Source: Laccaria trichodermophora (lineage: Eukaryota > Basidiomycota > Agaricomycetes > Agaricales > Hydnangiaceae). Taken from it: 64,000 bases of DNA. Both the position numbers and the translations under genes were made by a program. The notes beneath the pieces are model-generated. The model saw only the letters and a list, made by a program, of their open reading frames with translations, was not told the origin of the DNA and ran no database searches. Below are positions 20,875 through 32,620 of the stretch, in pieces; position 1 is the first letter of the stretch, and the number at the start of each line of letters is the position of its first letter. Location of the stretch: contig JACTVC010000017.1 of the NCBI GenBank assembly GCA_018417955.1, positions 1,054,001 to 1,118,000 of the forward strand. Reading direction: 5' to 3'.

Positions 20875-21867
20875 TTAATTGAATCTATCCAAAATTAACG
20901 TATGAATTGAATAAGAACGAAGAAAGACGTACCACTGAGAAGGATCATGAATAATTTTCCCTACATCTTCTGCCCTCCTCCTCGCCTCAAGCAAACCAAA
21001 TTGTTTTATCGGCCGAGAACCTCCGACATCCCACCACCCTTCAGGAAGCCGCTCCTCACCAAACCATTGCTCGAGAACGCACAACGGAATAACGTCCTCT
21101 TGCTCGCTTGCCTTGCGATTGAGACAATGAGGACGAAGAACCAACCAAGCTAGGCCACACTCGCCCAACGCAATCTGCTCATGAAAGGAGCCGAGAGGAC
21201 TCGGAGAAGACGCCTCTCGAGACGCGTGCAAGTGTGCGATGTCCATTAGTGTAAGCCCGAGTTGACGCTTGGGATGAACGTGGTCGACTGCGTAGCCAAG
21301 GAAACTAGAGACAAGCCCAGGGTCGGGGGAGGTTGACGGAAGAGTATTTGGGTGAACTAGGGAAGCGTCGTGCGTAATCTTTGTTGCACCGCGCTGAGAG
21401 AGGGACGCTAGGTCCAGGGTCCATCGGAGACGCGGAGGAAAGCTACGCAGACGCCGGAGTTTGGCAAAAACTTGGAGCAGAAGTTTACTTGCGGATGTTG
21501 AGAGTCCAGAGTGATGAATGGGAAGGTCTTGACTATCGTCCGCCGGAGAATAAAACGAGAGCCGACCACAAGTCAAAAAACCCACAAAGGCAAGCAGGAA
21601 GGCAAGCGGAACAGAGATATTGTACACTTTCACTAGAGCAATGATCAAGTTGAAGAATGTGACTTGCGTTCCTTCTCGCGAGCTAGATTACCGCGCATAT
21701 ATGAGGTCAAGTGAAGAATGGACGATCGATATGAGGAGTAGGACTGACATATACCCATGATTCGCCATTGCGTTCAGAGCGGGACATGGGGAACGACTTT
21801 GAGAGGGCTTCGGGGGGATGAAGTGGTGGTTGTCCGGGAATCCTTTCGTTTGAGTGCTGGCAGCCAT
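20875..21867 (-). CDS. chloroperoxidase-like haem-thiolate peroxidase
   Basis: On the minus strand, exon 1 (21755-21867) encodes about 38 residues ending SPCPALNAMANHG. Its PCP motif supplies the haem-thiolate Cys in chloroperoxidase/peroxygenase enzymes. After a 72-base intron, exon 2 (from 21682) carries VYNISVPLAFLLAFVGFLTCGR, a hydrophobic segment. It then has ITHDASLVHPNT, in place of the family's EHD(A/G)S motif with the acid-base residue, and FHEQIALGECGLAWL, PLCVLEQWFGEERLP and LLEARRRAEDV. The family uses peroxide to halogenate or oxygenate organic substrates. There is no secretion signal, and the hydrophobic segment suggests a membrane-linked form. In ITHDAS the usual Glu of EHD is Thr, which may alter activity. 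The 3' end is unsure: the frame reads to 20875, or a GTACGT donor at 20932 ends it sooner. Confidence 0.75.
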
Positions 21868-23037
21868 GTTAGTCTTCGATGCGAGCGGGCGGGACAGTTT
21901 GGCAGTGGGGGTGAGCGGAAAGGAATCCGGCAGGGTGCAAAACGATGGTGAATGCTTTTATACTGCAGCTTGGATTTAGGCCAAGCAAGCGTCAACAGAG
22001 TGACATACGTCATTCACATGCATTCATTCGGGGCGAGGACTAGCTTTCGCGCGCGCCTATATGTCAAAGACAGTCGCCTCAATCTGCCTGGATATATTAA
22101 TATCCAAGTAACCCCACAGAGTATCAATATCTATGCTCAGAAGATTTGTGGGACTTCAAATAATTTACATTAGCGTCTTCAGAAACGGTCCGAACTGTTG
22201 CGAACACTCCCCTGAGGTTGGGTTGAAGTTACAGTTTATTTTTGGTGAGTCTTGGAGGCCTAATGATAGCATCCAGAAAGATATATCGTATCCAGGTTAT
22301 TTAAAAAGTAAGAACCCATATTGATGGCTTGTACAATGTAAAGGAACCGTTGCTGTTGTCAGCGCACGGGGTTGATCACGGGTGGCTTACAGCATCTGGC
22401 AAGGACTGCAGACGTTTCATGCGTGCCAGACCGGAAGATATTAGGACAACATGGCCTTCAATCAGATAATGAAATGGAGCTTTAGCCACTTGAAAACTGT
22501 TGATTTGCAACCTGAAGTTGATAAGTATCTGCGAGGTTTATCCGTGTTAGAGAAGCATAGATGAAACAGAGCAAGGTCAGAAGGTCGACGGTCCATGCGG
22601 ACGAGATGCAAACAGTGCTACTGTACAGTGTAGCTCGGCAGATCGCAAGGGGATGACCAACGAGGCAGGCTAAGTATAACGAGCGTCCGCAGGATCATGG
22701 CATATAGTAAGCTTGACGTCAAGCCGAGATCGATTCATACCAAGCCGCCTTGGCTTCACGGATTGTTTTTACTCGGTGTCACCAGCAAGTTTTGAGTAGC
22801 GTACGGCGCATCCTTGAGCGATGTGAGCGCTTCGGCCAAGATGTAGCCAGCGAACGGTAGTAGAAGTCGAAAAGAAGGTGGATGTTTCGGAAAGAAGCCC
22901 AACAAAGCTTATGTAAGTCTTTATATTTCTCCCCATCAAGATCCCAAGAATTTGAAGAAGCACCTTAGTAAATTTAATCCGAACTACATATCTAGCCATG
23001 CGCAAAGACCCTCTCCCCAACCACCGCCATTTACCCC
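21868..23037. other. gene-free stretch, about 1.2 kb
   Basis: Divergent promoters of the peroxidase and the beta-glucosidase presumably lie here. I found no coding region, tRNA or repeat that I can support. Confidence 0.5.
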
Positions 23038-26000
23038 ATGGTTTCCCGCCGTTGGCAATGGCTGACATTCCTCCTGCTCGTCGCCACGTCCGTCGAGGCC
23101 CAGTCGAGCTCATCAGGGGCGTTGAACACGTCTAGCTTACCTTCTACCACTGCCTTGTCCTCTACTAGCAGTGTACTCTCGGAATCCTCGCCCGCATCGA
23201 GTTCCCTTCCCCAAGAAACGCTGACGTCGGCTGGTGGTCCCACGACAACACAGGCTGTATCTACGATACCCGTGCCGCAAACGGCATTCTCCTCGTTCCC
23301 GCTTCCGGCTGAAACGCCTATACCTGGAGTCTTTGAAGCGGATGATCCTAGCAACCCACCAGAAGTACGTGTTAGCTCTTTGAATCGTAAAAACAATCAT
23401 CCGACCCAACCTTCAAGGCCAATTCACCAGTGATTCCCGACTTTGGGCCAGCATGGGCTGCCGCGTACGAGAAAGCAAAGGCAAAGGTACTGTCGTTATT
23501 TCGTGCTTCGTGTTTCCCTTACTGCCCAGCGTGTTTTCTTTTTTCAATGCCTTCCCTCTGAACAATCCGATTTTCAAATGCTAACGATTACCCACAGCTC
23601 GCTGGTTTCACGCTCGAGGAAAAGGTCAACGTCACTACGGGTGTAGGTTGGGCAAACGGTCGCTGTGTCGTAAGTCAACCATGCATCATGACATACTACA
23701 CGCTTCAACGTTTTTGCCTCAGGGTAATATACCCCCCATAGAACCGACTCAGGGGCGTGGGTGGCTAGGCCTATGTTTGGAGGTAAGTCTCCCAGCCATT
23801 TCTCCGTTTCCCATCTGAAATTATTCAATCCCTAGGACTCTCCCCTGGGAGTTCGCTTTGCAGATTTCGTAACGGCCTTCCCAACGGGAGTCAATGCCGC
23901 CGCTTCGTTAGTCCCGTTCATCTAAATCAAACGCCGCCTAACCTAACTTGAATCTCTCAGTTTCAACCGCCGCCTTATTCGCCTGCGTGGGCTCTTCATG
24001 GGTCTAGAGCACAAAGGCAAGGGCGTCAACATTGCCCTGGGGCCCATGATGAACATGGGCCGCGTCGCCCAGGGGGGCAGGAACTGGGAAGGCTTCGGCG
24101 CAGATCCTTATCTGACTGGTGAAGCTGCGTATGAGACGATATTGGGGATGCAGATGGGGGGGGTGCAGGCATGCGCGAAGCATCTCATCAACAAGCACGT
24201 TCTTCTTCGTTCTGAGCTTCCATTACTGTTCATAACCCATTGTGGACCATTACAGCGAGCAAGAACACTTTCGCACGCAGGAAAGTTCGGACGTTGATGA
24301 CCGAACTCAGCATGAGATTTATGCGCATCCATTCTTGCGGAGCGTAATGGCAGGCGTGACTAGCTTGATGTGTAGCTACAGTAAGCTTTTCGCTGCTCCT
24401 GTTGATTGACCTAACGTGGCGTATGCTTAGACCTGATCAACGGCACTTATGCTTGTGAAAACGATAAGATGCTGAATGATATCGTTAAACGAGAGTTCGG
24501 GTTCCAAGGATGTACGTTATTAGCTTTGTTTCTCTTTGCACTGACCAAGTAATCGTTTCATCTTAGTTATCATGTCAGATTGGTCAGCGTAAGATTTTGT
24601 TACTCATTTACGTCCTACAGGCTTACTGAATCTTCAATCTTAGAACACACTCAACGATATCAGTAATGACAGGCCTTGACGTACGTGCGCTCCAAGTTTC
24701 TGAAATGACGTTTCTTTAACTATGCCTTGCTTTGATTGATAGATGACGATGCCGGGCGACATAACCTTTGATTCCGGCACCTCCTACTTTGGCGATAACC
24801 TGATTGCATACATCCAGAACGGAACCATCCCCGAATCTCGTCTCGATGACATGGGTAAGTAAACACTCAGGATCATTATCATAAAGGAGGAATACGTCAC
24901 TAACGAACACCCTTTTCAAGCAACACGTATCCTCGCAGCGTGGTACTTCCTCCACCAAGATGCGCCGTCCTATCCCCCAACCAATTTTGACGCGTTCCGA
25001 CCTGACAACGAAACCACCAACGAGCATATCGACGTCCAAGACGACCATCATTGGCTCGTCAGAGAGCTTGGTGCCGCGAGCACGGTTCTGTTGAAGAACG
25101 TCGGCGGTGCTTTGCCTCTTGGAAAGAAAGATAGGAGCATCGTCCTTGTCGGGAGCGATGCAGGGCCTGGAAGTATCGGTCCGAATGAGTTCGCGGATCG
25201 GGTTGGTTTTTCTATTTTCCCTATGTTTGAAATGATCTGAATTTTTGACGTCATTCTGCAGGGAGGCTCAGACGGCATCCTAGCTATGGGTTGGGGTTCG
25301 GGCACAGCGAATTTCACGTACCTGGTTTCACCCTTGGAAGCCATCCAGCGCAAGGCCCGCGAATTCCGCACGAGCGTTTCATGGATTCTTGATGATTTCA
25401 ACCTTGCCTTGGCGGGTAATATGGCCAGGAAAAGGTCTGCTGCTCTTGTTTTCATTAGCTCTGATAGTGGTGAGGAGTATATCACCGTTGACGGAAACGA
25501 GGGTGATAGGAAGAACCTCACTGCGTGGCATGGCGGAGACGACCTCGTTCTGGCTGTTGCTGCTCAGAATAACAACACTATTGTTGTGGTCAACAGCGTT
25601 GGACCCTTGATCATTGAGCCGTGGATTGATCACCCCAACGTTACCGCCGTGAGTACCTTTTCGTATGTATGCAAACGTTTCGCAGCTTACTTTCCTGCAT
25701 AGGTGGTATGGGCCGGTTTACAAGGGAATGAAGCCGGGAACTCTCTGGTGGACGTGCTTTACGGCGACTGGAACCCGTCAGGAAGATTACCGTATACCAT
25801 TGCGAAAAATATCGCCGATTATCCGGCACAGTTGATAACGGGCGGTGAAGGCCAAGATATCTTGGATATTCCTTACACCGAAGGGTCAGTCCTTAGCGTT
25901 GAGAAATACGACTTTTATCTGAGATTTGTTCTAGGCTTGAGATTGATTACCGTCATTTCGACGCTGTAAGTTCATTTTGCTCTATACCAATAGGTTGCTT

Positions 26001-26607
26001 GTTTATAACTACGGTTCTAGAAAAACATCACACCTAGATTTGAGTTCGGCTTCGGCTTGAGCTATACTACATTCAAGTATTCGGGGCTGTCAATCAGTAA
26101 AATAGAGTCTGCGGTAAATGATTCTCTTATTGACAACTGGGAGAACGGAGGAGCTACCCCGATAGAGGAGGGATCCTCGCGCGCGGCTTGGTTAGTGTCT
26201 TGCCTCTGCCCATCTTCGCAAACATTTACGAGATTATTTGAAGGTTGCATGAGCCTGCATTTTCCGTTTCCTTCACTGTGCATAATACTGGCTCATTATT
26301 CGGAGGCGATGTGCGTTTTTTTAGTCTATATCCATACAGTCCTCTGACGGAATTATCACAGATCCCGCAGTTATACGTTAATTTCCCTGCCTCCTCCGGT
26401 GAACCCCCGTCTGTTCTCAGAGGATTTACCGATGTCGAAGTGGCACCATATGAGCAAGAGAGGGTTACGATCACCTTGTCGCGCTATGATTTGTCCATTT
26501 GGGATACGGAAGCGCAAGGATGGAGAAAGCCCAAGGGAACGATTCATCTTTCTGTTGGGGCTAGCAGTAGGGATATCAGGTTGAGAGGGAAGATTCCTGC
26601 GGAGTGA
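23038..26607 (+). CDS. GH3 beta-glucosidase, secreted
   Basis: Many short exons (about 16) give a full-length GH3 enzyme. It begins with a signal peptide (about residues 1-21, ending VEA), then a Ser/Thr-rich linker of about 80 residues that should be O-glycosylated. The catalytic barrel has FPTGVNAAASF, KGKGVNIALGPMMNMGRV, GGRNWEGFGADPYLTG and GFQGFIMSDWSATHS, whose Asp is the nucleophile. The second sandwich domain has GNEAGNSLVDVLYGDWNPSGRLPYT. The C-terminal Fn3-like domain ends near SRYDLSIWD...LRGKIPAE. It removes terminal beta-glucose from cellobiose and other glucans, finishing cellulose breakdown outside the cell. The intron at 24195-24255 has a GC donor; using it restores HLINNEQEHFRTQ. 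No frameshift was found, so the gene looks functional. Confidence 0.92.
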
Positions 26608-27176
26608 TGGTAGGACGTTATAGAATGGACTAAAGTTAAACTCTTCTTTTTTTCGTACGAAGGACAATTTACTTATACCCATGTTGGTGGGCTTCTAATA
26701 GTTACCTACCTTTTCGCACTTCCTACCGAGTCAACAATGCATTCTTTGTTACATCGTGTACGGATAGAATATAGATAGATGGACATCGTAACCAGGAAAC
26801 CGTCTGCACGTTCAATAGAGGTGAAGTACTAACAAAGTACTAGACTCTCGCGCAGACCGCGCCATCCACAACCAAGACGACTCGACCAGTTTAGAACACG
26901 CGTTCAAAGAGCAAGTTGTTCAGTGTTCGTCCCCCACTATCGATACATAAATTCCTACTGTCCTATTTTCAAAGCCGGTTCAAACCAATGGTATGACACG
27001 GTTTCTGAATAATCCCCAGACTTTGCGCCACTGCGCGTCTCGAAGAAAACTTTGCCCAGTCTCATAGCCGGGGATGAGTCCGAATTGAGATAGAAATTTA
27101 GAGTTCTTCAGCTATTACAACCTGCACCCATTTTGGGGGTCACTCGCCCATCCGTTAGAAAACCGCTTTCTATCCA
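26608..27176. other. intergenic stretch left of the foldback element
   Basis: No gene seen. The last 70 or so bases (from about 27105) resemble 29605-29670, the 3' flank of the second F-box copy, showing that the duplication covers flanking DNA. Confidence 0.5.
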
Positions 27177-27660
27177 CACTTCAGGCAGCGACGGATATGA
27201 AGGGCCACATAGGTGTAAACATAGGCACTAAAAACTGGAGAATAGACAAAATCCAGTGTTCCCCTAACATATTTGCTCTCATTTTCTAAGTTTGGTGATG
27301 GAATTGTGTATCCAACATATGCATAAAACAAACTTACAATAAAAAAAAGGATCAGATACAAAAAATGATTGAATAAATATGATCTAAATTCATATTTAGA
27401 ATTTGCTGAACTTCCTGGGCCAAGATTTTGGCGTATTCTAAATATGAGCTCAGATCATATTTAATTGTTCATTTTTTGGATCTGATCCCTTTTTTTATTG
27501 TAAGTTTGTTTTATGCATATGATGGATGTACAATTCCATCACCAAACTTAGAAATTGGGAGTAAATATACCAGGACGAAAGGGATTTTAGCGTATTCCAC
27601 AGTTTTGAGAGCATATGTTTATACATATGTAGCCCTACATATTCGTCGCTGTCTCAAGTG
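27177..27660. mobile_element. foldback element (MITE-like), 484 bp
   Basis: The two halves are imperfect inverted copies of about 225 bases around a loop of some 30 bases near 27402-27434. The ends read CACTTCAGGCAGCGACG and, on the other strand, CACTTGAGACAGCGACG. A CCA triplet flanks both sides (27174-27176 and 27661-27663), a likely 3-bp target duplication. The homologous flank of the F-box copy 2 lacks the insert. CACT ends with a 3-bp duplication recall CACTA/EnSpm elements, a tentative link. No coding capacity. Confidence 0.75.
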
Positions 27661-29256
27661 CCAGAACATGACTAGAGTAATGCACATCCCCAAAAATGGA
27701 TGAACAAGGATCCTCTGTGGATCTTTGTCTGCCAGAGTAAATATTCTTCAAGTTGATCTTGTGAGCAAAGTCCAGGACTCGCACATAATCTTGGCCTTCA
27801 ATTCCAATGATGACTCGAGCAGTTTGTTCATCCATAACCATCCTCATATCCAGTAGAGAGGGCCATTTAAATCCCCACCGTCTTGCAGGTTTGAGGCCAA
27901 CGGATGGAGTCGGCTTCTTGAACGAAAAAGTTCCAGTGAAAAAACCTTTTGAATTGTCCCAAATGAATGCTTTCTCTAGCCCTACCACAAACGATGATTT
28001 GCTCTCGACCGCGAAGTCCAAAAGTTTTGCAATCTCTAGAAGTTCGCCGGGATCAACAGGAACGGTCACTCCGTAAATCCCATCTAAGGTCGTGCACACG
28101 ATGTAGCTTGATAAATGGCTCAAGTGAGGGGTAGATATCTTTACATGGGTAATGTCACCCCATTGGCCGTAACCCTCAATAAAGGCTTTCCAGCGGGGTT
28201 GTATAACCTCAAGTTTATGTGCCCGGACCCGGGGCTCTGGCAAGTCATAGATGGCTATGCAGCCTCCTTGCAGCAGGAGGAGAATCTGATTTTCTGGTAA
28301 TATTCCTCCTGAAACCTATACATATGATCAGCAATTTCCACATTGAAAAACTCAAGCAACACACCACAGGATCTGGTATTCCAAGAAAAATTGGGTAAGA
28401 CCCAGATTTCGTAAAATTCCTCCAGGAAAAAACTTCGATGCATTCATAGGTGAGTAGAGGATACATGGTGCTCCCTCTGCAAAAATGTTCGCCTCGCAAG
28501 GTCGCAAAAATGATCCGCCATCGATACTCGGGGTAGATTGAAATAATACAAGTGGCTGCCAGCTCAGCCTGACTTCCATGACCAACCAGTGAAACTTGGT
28601 AAATTTGGATCCTACTGGCTGGAACGAACACGTTGTCATTCAGTCAAGTGTTTGAATGTTATCCAACACACCTTGGGATCCGTTGAATAACACAGCGAGC
28701 TTGAAAGTTAGATGTGGTGCAGAGTCATCCATGTCCACCACCAACTTGCTCATTGGTGGATCAGTTTTCCCTGCCTCTACGATGATCATCTGTCTCGAAA
28801 TAAACGAGTCGAGATCATAGGCAACAACTGCCCCTGTATGGAGTCCAAGGATAAGCCATTGACCACCTTTGATTAAGATCATATGATCTTGTCGAGGGAC
28901 ATCTATGTTCTTGCATCGAGCAGGTTTGGGTTCATCAGACTGCCACTCCAAGGAAGCAGCGGATTGTTTGCAGACATGGAATTCCAATTGTTCCGTCGTG
29001 TACAAGTTAATAGGCTCTTCCAAAAAGGTTCTTTGGGCGGAAACGAGGTTCACCCATAGGGAACGCAGTCTAGAGACGTCGTTGAGGTATTGACAGGTCT
29101 GGTTGAAGCGAAATCAGTCCTCTGTCCGTTTTCAGACAAGTATTGTATAACTCTTACCTGTCGAACACTTAGCAAATCTGGACAGTTGAGCCATTTAAGA
29201 ATTTCGATTGTTATTTCCGACGGTCCCGCTTGTAAACCAGAATCTGGTGAGGACAT
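27635..29256 (-). CDS. F-box protein, paralogue 1
   Basis: An ATG at 29256 opens MSSPDSGLQAGPSEITIEIL, the start of an F-box-like motif (PSEITIEILKWLNCPDLLSVRQTC). A GT-AG intron follows, then long exons with a beta-propeller-like body (strands such as DHMILIKGGQWLILGLHTGAVVAYDLDS). F-box proteins link substrates to an SCF ubiquitin ligase through Skp1, and the body would choose the substrate. At least four exons are needed. Splices at 29158 and near 28660 are clear. Two in 28250-28500 are less so, one intron being only about 34 bases. The last residues (ALETATNM) and the stop come from the foldback element at 27177-27660. In the sister copy a TGA stands about 35 codons earlier, so this C-terminus is new or extended. 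Confidence 0.65.
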
Positions 29257-29745
29257 TTTGTAGTACACGCCGAAGTTGGAGTCTTGCGGAATTGGCAAGC
29301 ACTGATGATTTGATTGTGGTCAATTGGGGCTTATTTTGTTGTATTTACTTCGATAGTCGACATGCCCACAAGGGATCGGCGACGGAATGATCAACGATGA
29401 TTTAGAAACTCAAAGGACAAGCAATCACTATTATCTCCCATTGGAGTTCTACAGGGTAGACCAGACTGTCAAGTTCAAGACTCCGAGGCAACACTCCGAA
29501 TCACTAATCCAACTAAGCTTATGCGTCTGAAATTCATTCTATACCTCTTCGACTCGCTTTGAACATGCTGGCAGTATCTAGATATCTAACCGACTCCAAG
29601 CTCTTCAGCTATTGATTGTTCGACAACCTGCACCAATATTTGGGGGCCATTTGTCAGAAAACCACTTTCAAGTCAGGAGAACATGGCTAGTTGTACACAT
29701 ACCCGAAATGAACGAAGAAGAATCCCCCGTGGATCTTTGTCTGGA
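29257..29745. other. spacer between the two F-box copies
   Basis: The right end of copy 1 (29257-29350) resembles 36299-36400, the upstream region of copy 2. The segment 29605-29745 resembles the downstream flank of copy 1 at 27105-27176 plus 27661-27720. The duplication unit is therefore the whole gene with both flanks. Confidence 0.6.
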
Positions 29746-31600
29746 TCAAATATTCTTCAAGTTGATCTTGCGAGCAAAGTCCAGGACTTGCACATAATTT
29801 TGGCTTTCCATTCCAACGACGACTCGACCAGTTTGTTCATCCATAACCAGTCTCATATCCAGTTGAAAGGGCCATTGAAATTCCCACCGTCTTGCAGCAG
29901 GTTTGAGGCCAATGGCTGGAGTCGGCTTCTTGAATGAAAAAGTCCCAGTGAAAAAACCTTGTGATTTGTCCCAAATGAATGCTTTCTCTAGCCCTACCAC
30001 GAACGATGATTTAATTCCGACCGTGAAGTCCAAAAGTTTCGCAATCTCTGGAAGTTCGCTGGGATCAACGGGAACGGTCACTCCGTAAATCCCATTTAAG
30101 GTTGTGCACGCGATGTAGCTTGATAAATGGCCCAAGTGAGGGGTAGATATCTTTATGTGGGTAATGTCGCCCCACTGTTGGCCGAAACCCTTTATAAAGA
30201 CTTTCCAGCGGGGTTGTGAAACCTCAAAATTATGTGTTTGGACCTGGGGCTCTGGCAAGTCATAGATGGCTATGCAGCCTTCTTGCAGCAGGAGGAGAAT
30301 CTGATGTCCTGGTAATATTTCTCCTGAAATCTGGACATATGATCAGCAATTTCCGCGTTGAAAAACTCTAGCAACACACCACACGATTTTGGATTCCAAG
30401 AAAAATTGTGCTCACTGGATAAGACCCAGATTTCGTACAATTCCTCCAGGGAAAAATTTCGACGCATTTATAGGAGAGTGGAGGAAACATGATGCTCCCT
30501 CTGCAAAAATGTTCGCCTCGCAAGGTCACAAAAATGATAGACCATCGAATGTTGGGGTAGATTGAAATAATACTAGTGGCTACCAGCTTGGCTTGACTTC
30601 CATGACCAACCAGCGAAACTTGGTAAATTTGGATCCTAGTGGCTGAAACGAACACATTGTCATTCATTCATATTCATCTGAATGCTATTCAACACACCTT
30701 GGGATCTGTTAAATAACACAGCGAGCTTGAAAGTTAGATGTGGTGCAGAGTCATCCATGTCCACCACCAACTTGCTAATTGGTAGATTGATCATCCCTGT
30801 CTCTACGATGGTCATCTTTCTCAAAACAAATGAATCGAGATCATAGGCAACAACTGCCCCCGTATCAAGTCCAAGGAGAAGCCATCGACCGCCTTTGATT
30901 AAGATCATATGATCTTGTTGAGGGACATCTATGTCCTTGCATCGAGTAAGATTGGGTTCATCAGACTGCCACTCCTGGGAAGCAGCGGATTGTTTGCAGA
31001 CATGAAATTGCAATTCTTCTGTCGTGTACGAGTTTATAGGCTCTTCCAAAAAGGTCCTTTGGGCGGAAACGAGATTCACCCATAGGCAACGCAGTCTAGA
31101 GACGTCGTTGAGGTATTGACAGGTCTGGTTTAAAAAAGCGAAATCAGTCCTCTATGCATTTTGAGATAAGGATCGTACAACTCTTACCTGCCGAACACTA
31201 AGCAAATCTGCACAATTGAGCCATTTAAGAATTCCAATAACGCCTGGGCTAATGGATGTTTGCAGAGGCGGATTCTTAGATGGACATGAGGAAGAATAGC
31301 CAAAAAGTCAGAAATCGGGCACGGCGCGCGCCTGATTCCGACGCGTTTTCACTCGAGGTATGGCTATAATCCTATATAAGAAGAAAAATAAAAAGGTAAG
31401 TAAAAAATGGAAAGGTTTGGAGTGATGAGGTCACGTAGTGGGCGATGTGAGGAGCGAGGGGAAGAACGCGAGGAGAAAGAAACATGTAAGTCCGTATTGA
31501 TGGGAGAGGTCCATATCCGTAGGTAGGTGTGAGAGTAAACGATTCGGGAAAAGTCTGTTAAATAATAAAGTCAATTTGGGAAAAGTCTGTCAAAAGCCGG

Positions 31601-32620
31601 TCAGGAATCCAAAGCGTGGATAAAGGAAGATTGCGCAGGGGCCGTTTGTCCAAACAGGAGCGCCTGGATGAGGACGGGGTTTTTTCGTATGTAAATTTTG
31701 AAGGCATCGGATGCCCATCTGCCGATGGCTTGAATGATTGAAGGGGGAACTCCATTTTCTGCAAGTGATGTGGCACCTCCAGCTCGTAGAGATTGTCCGG
31801 CAGTGTCTGAATCGAAAAATCGACGTAAGCGTTTGATGAAGAAAGAGCGCGTTGGTATGACGCCTTTGCTTGTAAGCCAGAGGGGAGAGCTGAGGGGGAA
31901 TTTTTTATCTCGGGCATGAAGGTAAGCGGTGAAGAATTTGTGGGGGTCAAAGATGCGGTCATTCTTTCGCACGATAATTTTGTTTCCTTCAAAAAATCTG
32001 TCGGCCTTATGGCCAGGCAGAAAAAGTTGAAAGGATGTGTCAAAGATTCGGACAGAGTTGCGTTTGGTGACTTTTCTAGGGTCACGAAGTTGGGGATCAT
32101 CTGGATATGTCATTTCGCCCAGACGGAATAAAGCGAAGAAACCAGTGAGTAATTGTGCTATGAAGAGGCGATTGTTGTAATCTGTAGAGTCACCTAGATC
32201 ATTTATAACGGTTTCAAGGTCACCTAAAGTTAAGGCACGTTTGCGAGATGTGGGAACAGCGTGACGGCGCCTGCAACCCTGCAATGTACGGTGTACAAGA
32301 GTAGAGTTACGGGCGGAGCGGACATTTGGGAAGTAAGGTTCAAGTTGTTGGCAGATCCCTGATAGGTACGTGGCGACCGAGTTGGGTTTGATGTGATGGG
32401 ACATGTACACCGTGAATAGGCTGAGGGTTTCTGAGGTGGGTTCTAAGGGGAAGTCGTGCATTTTAACGAAATTCAAGTAAGAATTGAGGGCGGAACCGTA
32501 GTTTTTCCATGTAGAATTGTCTATGGCCTGCCCAAGAGCAATAGCTCGCTCTCGGAAAAGGCGTTCGCGTGTCCAAGGCTGCCTGAGAGGTTGCCTGGAA
32601 CGCACAGAGGAAGAGATCAT
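31601..32620 (-). CDS. tyrosine recombinase of the Ngaro-type element
   Basis: 339 residues in one frame. It has an N-terminal SAM-like part (NSTWKNYGSALNSYLNFV) and then a catalytic domain. The first Arg is in FALFRLGEM, and the C-terminal box is SLRAGGATSLAENG followed by IGRWASDAFKIYIRKNP, where the final Tyr would be the nucleophile. In the usual HxxR box the first residue is Gln (QSLR); this could be normal for the lineage or could weaken the enzyme. The protein would insert the circular DNA copy into the genome. Its ATG overlaps the stop of the RT frame as ATGA (32617-32620), an arrangement suited to re-initiation after termination. Confidence 0.88.
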   Translation of the reverse strand: MISSSVRSRQPLRQPWTRERLFRERAIALGQAIDNSTWKNYGSALNSYLNFVKMHDFPLEPTSETLSLFTVYMSHHIKPNSVATYLSGICQQLEPYFPNVRSARNSTLVHRTLQGCRRRHAVPTSRKRALTLGDLETVINDLGDSTDYNNRLFIAQLLTGFFALFRLGEMTYPDDPQLRDPRKVTKRNSVRIFDTSFQLFLPGHKADRFFEGNKIIVRKNDRIFDPHKFFTAYLHARDKKFPLSSPLWLTSKGVIPTRSFFIKRLRRFFDSDTAGQSLRAGGATSLAENGVPPSIIQAIGRWASDAFKIYIRKNPVLIQALLFGQTAPAQSSFIHALDS

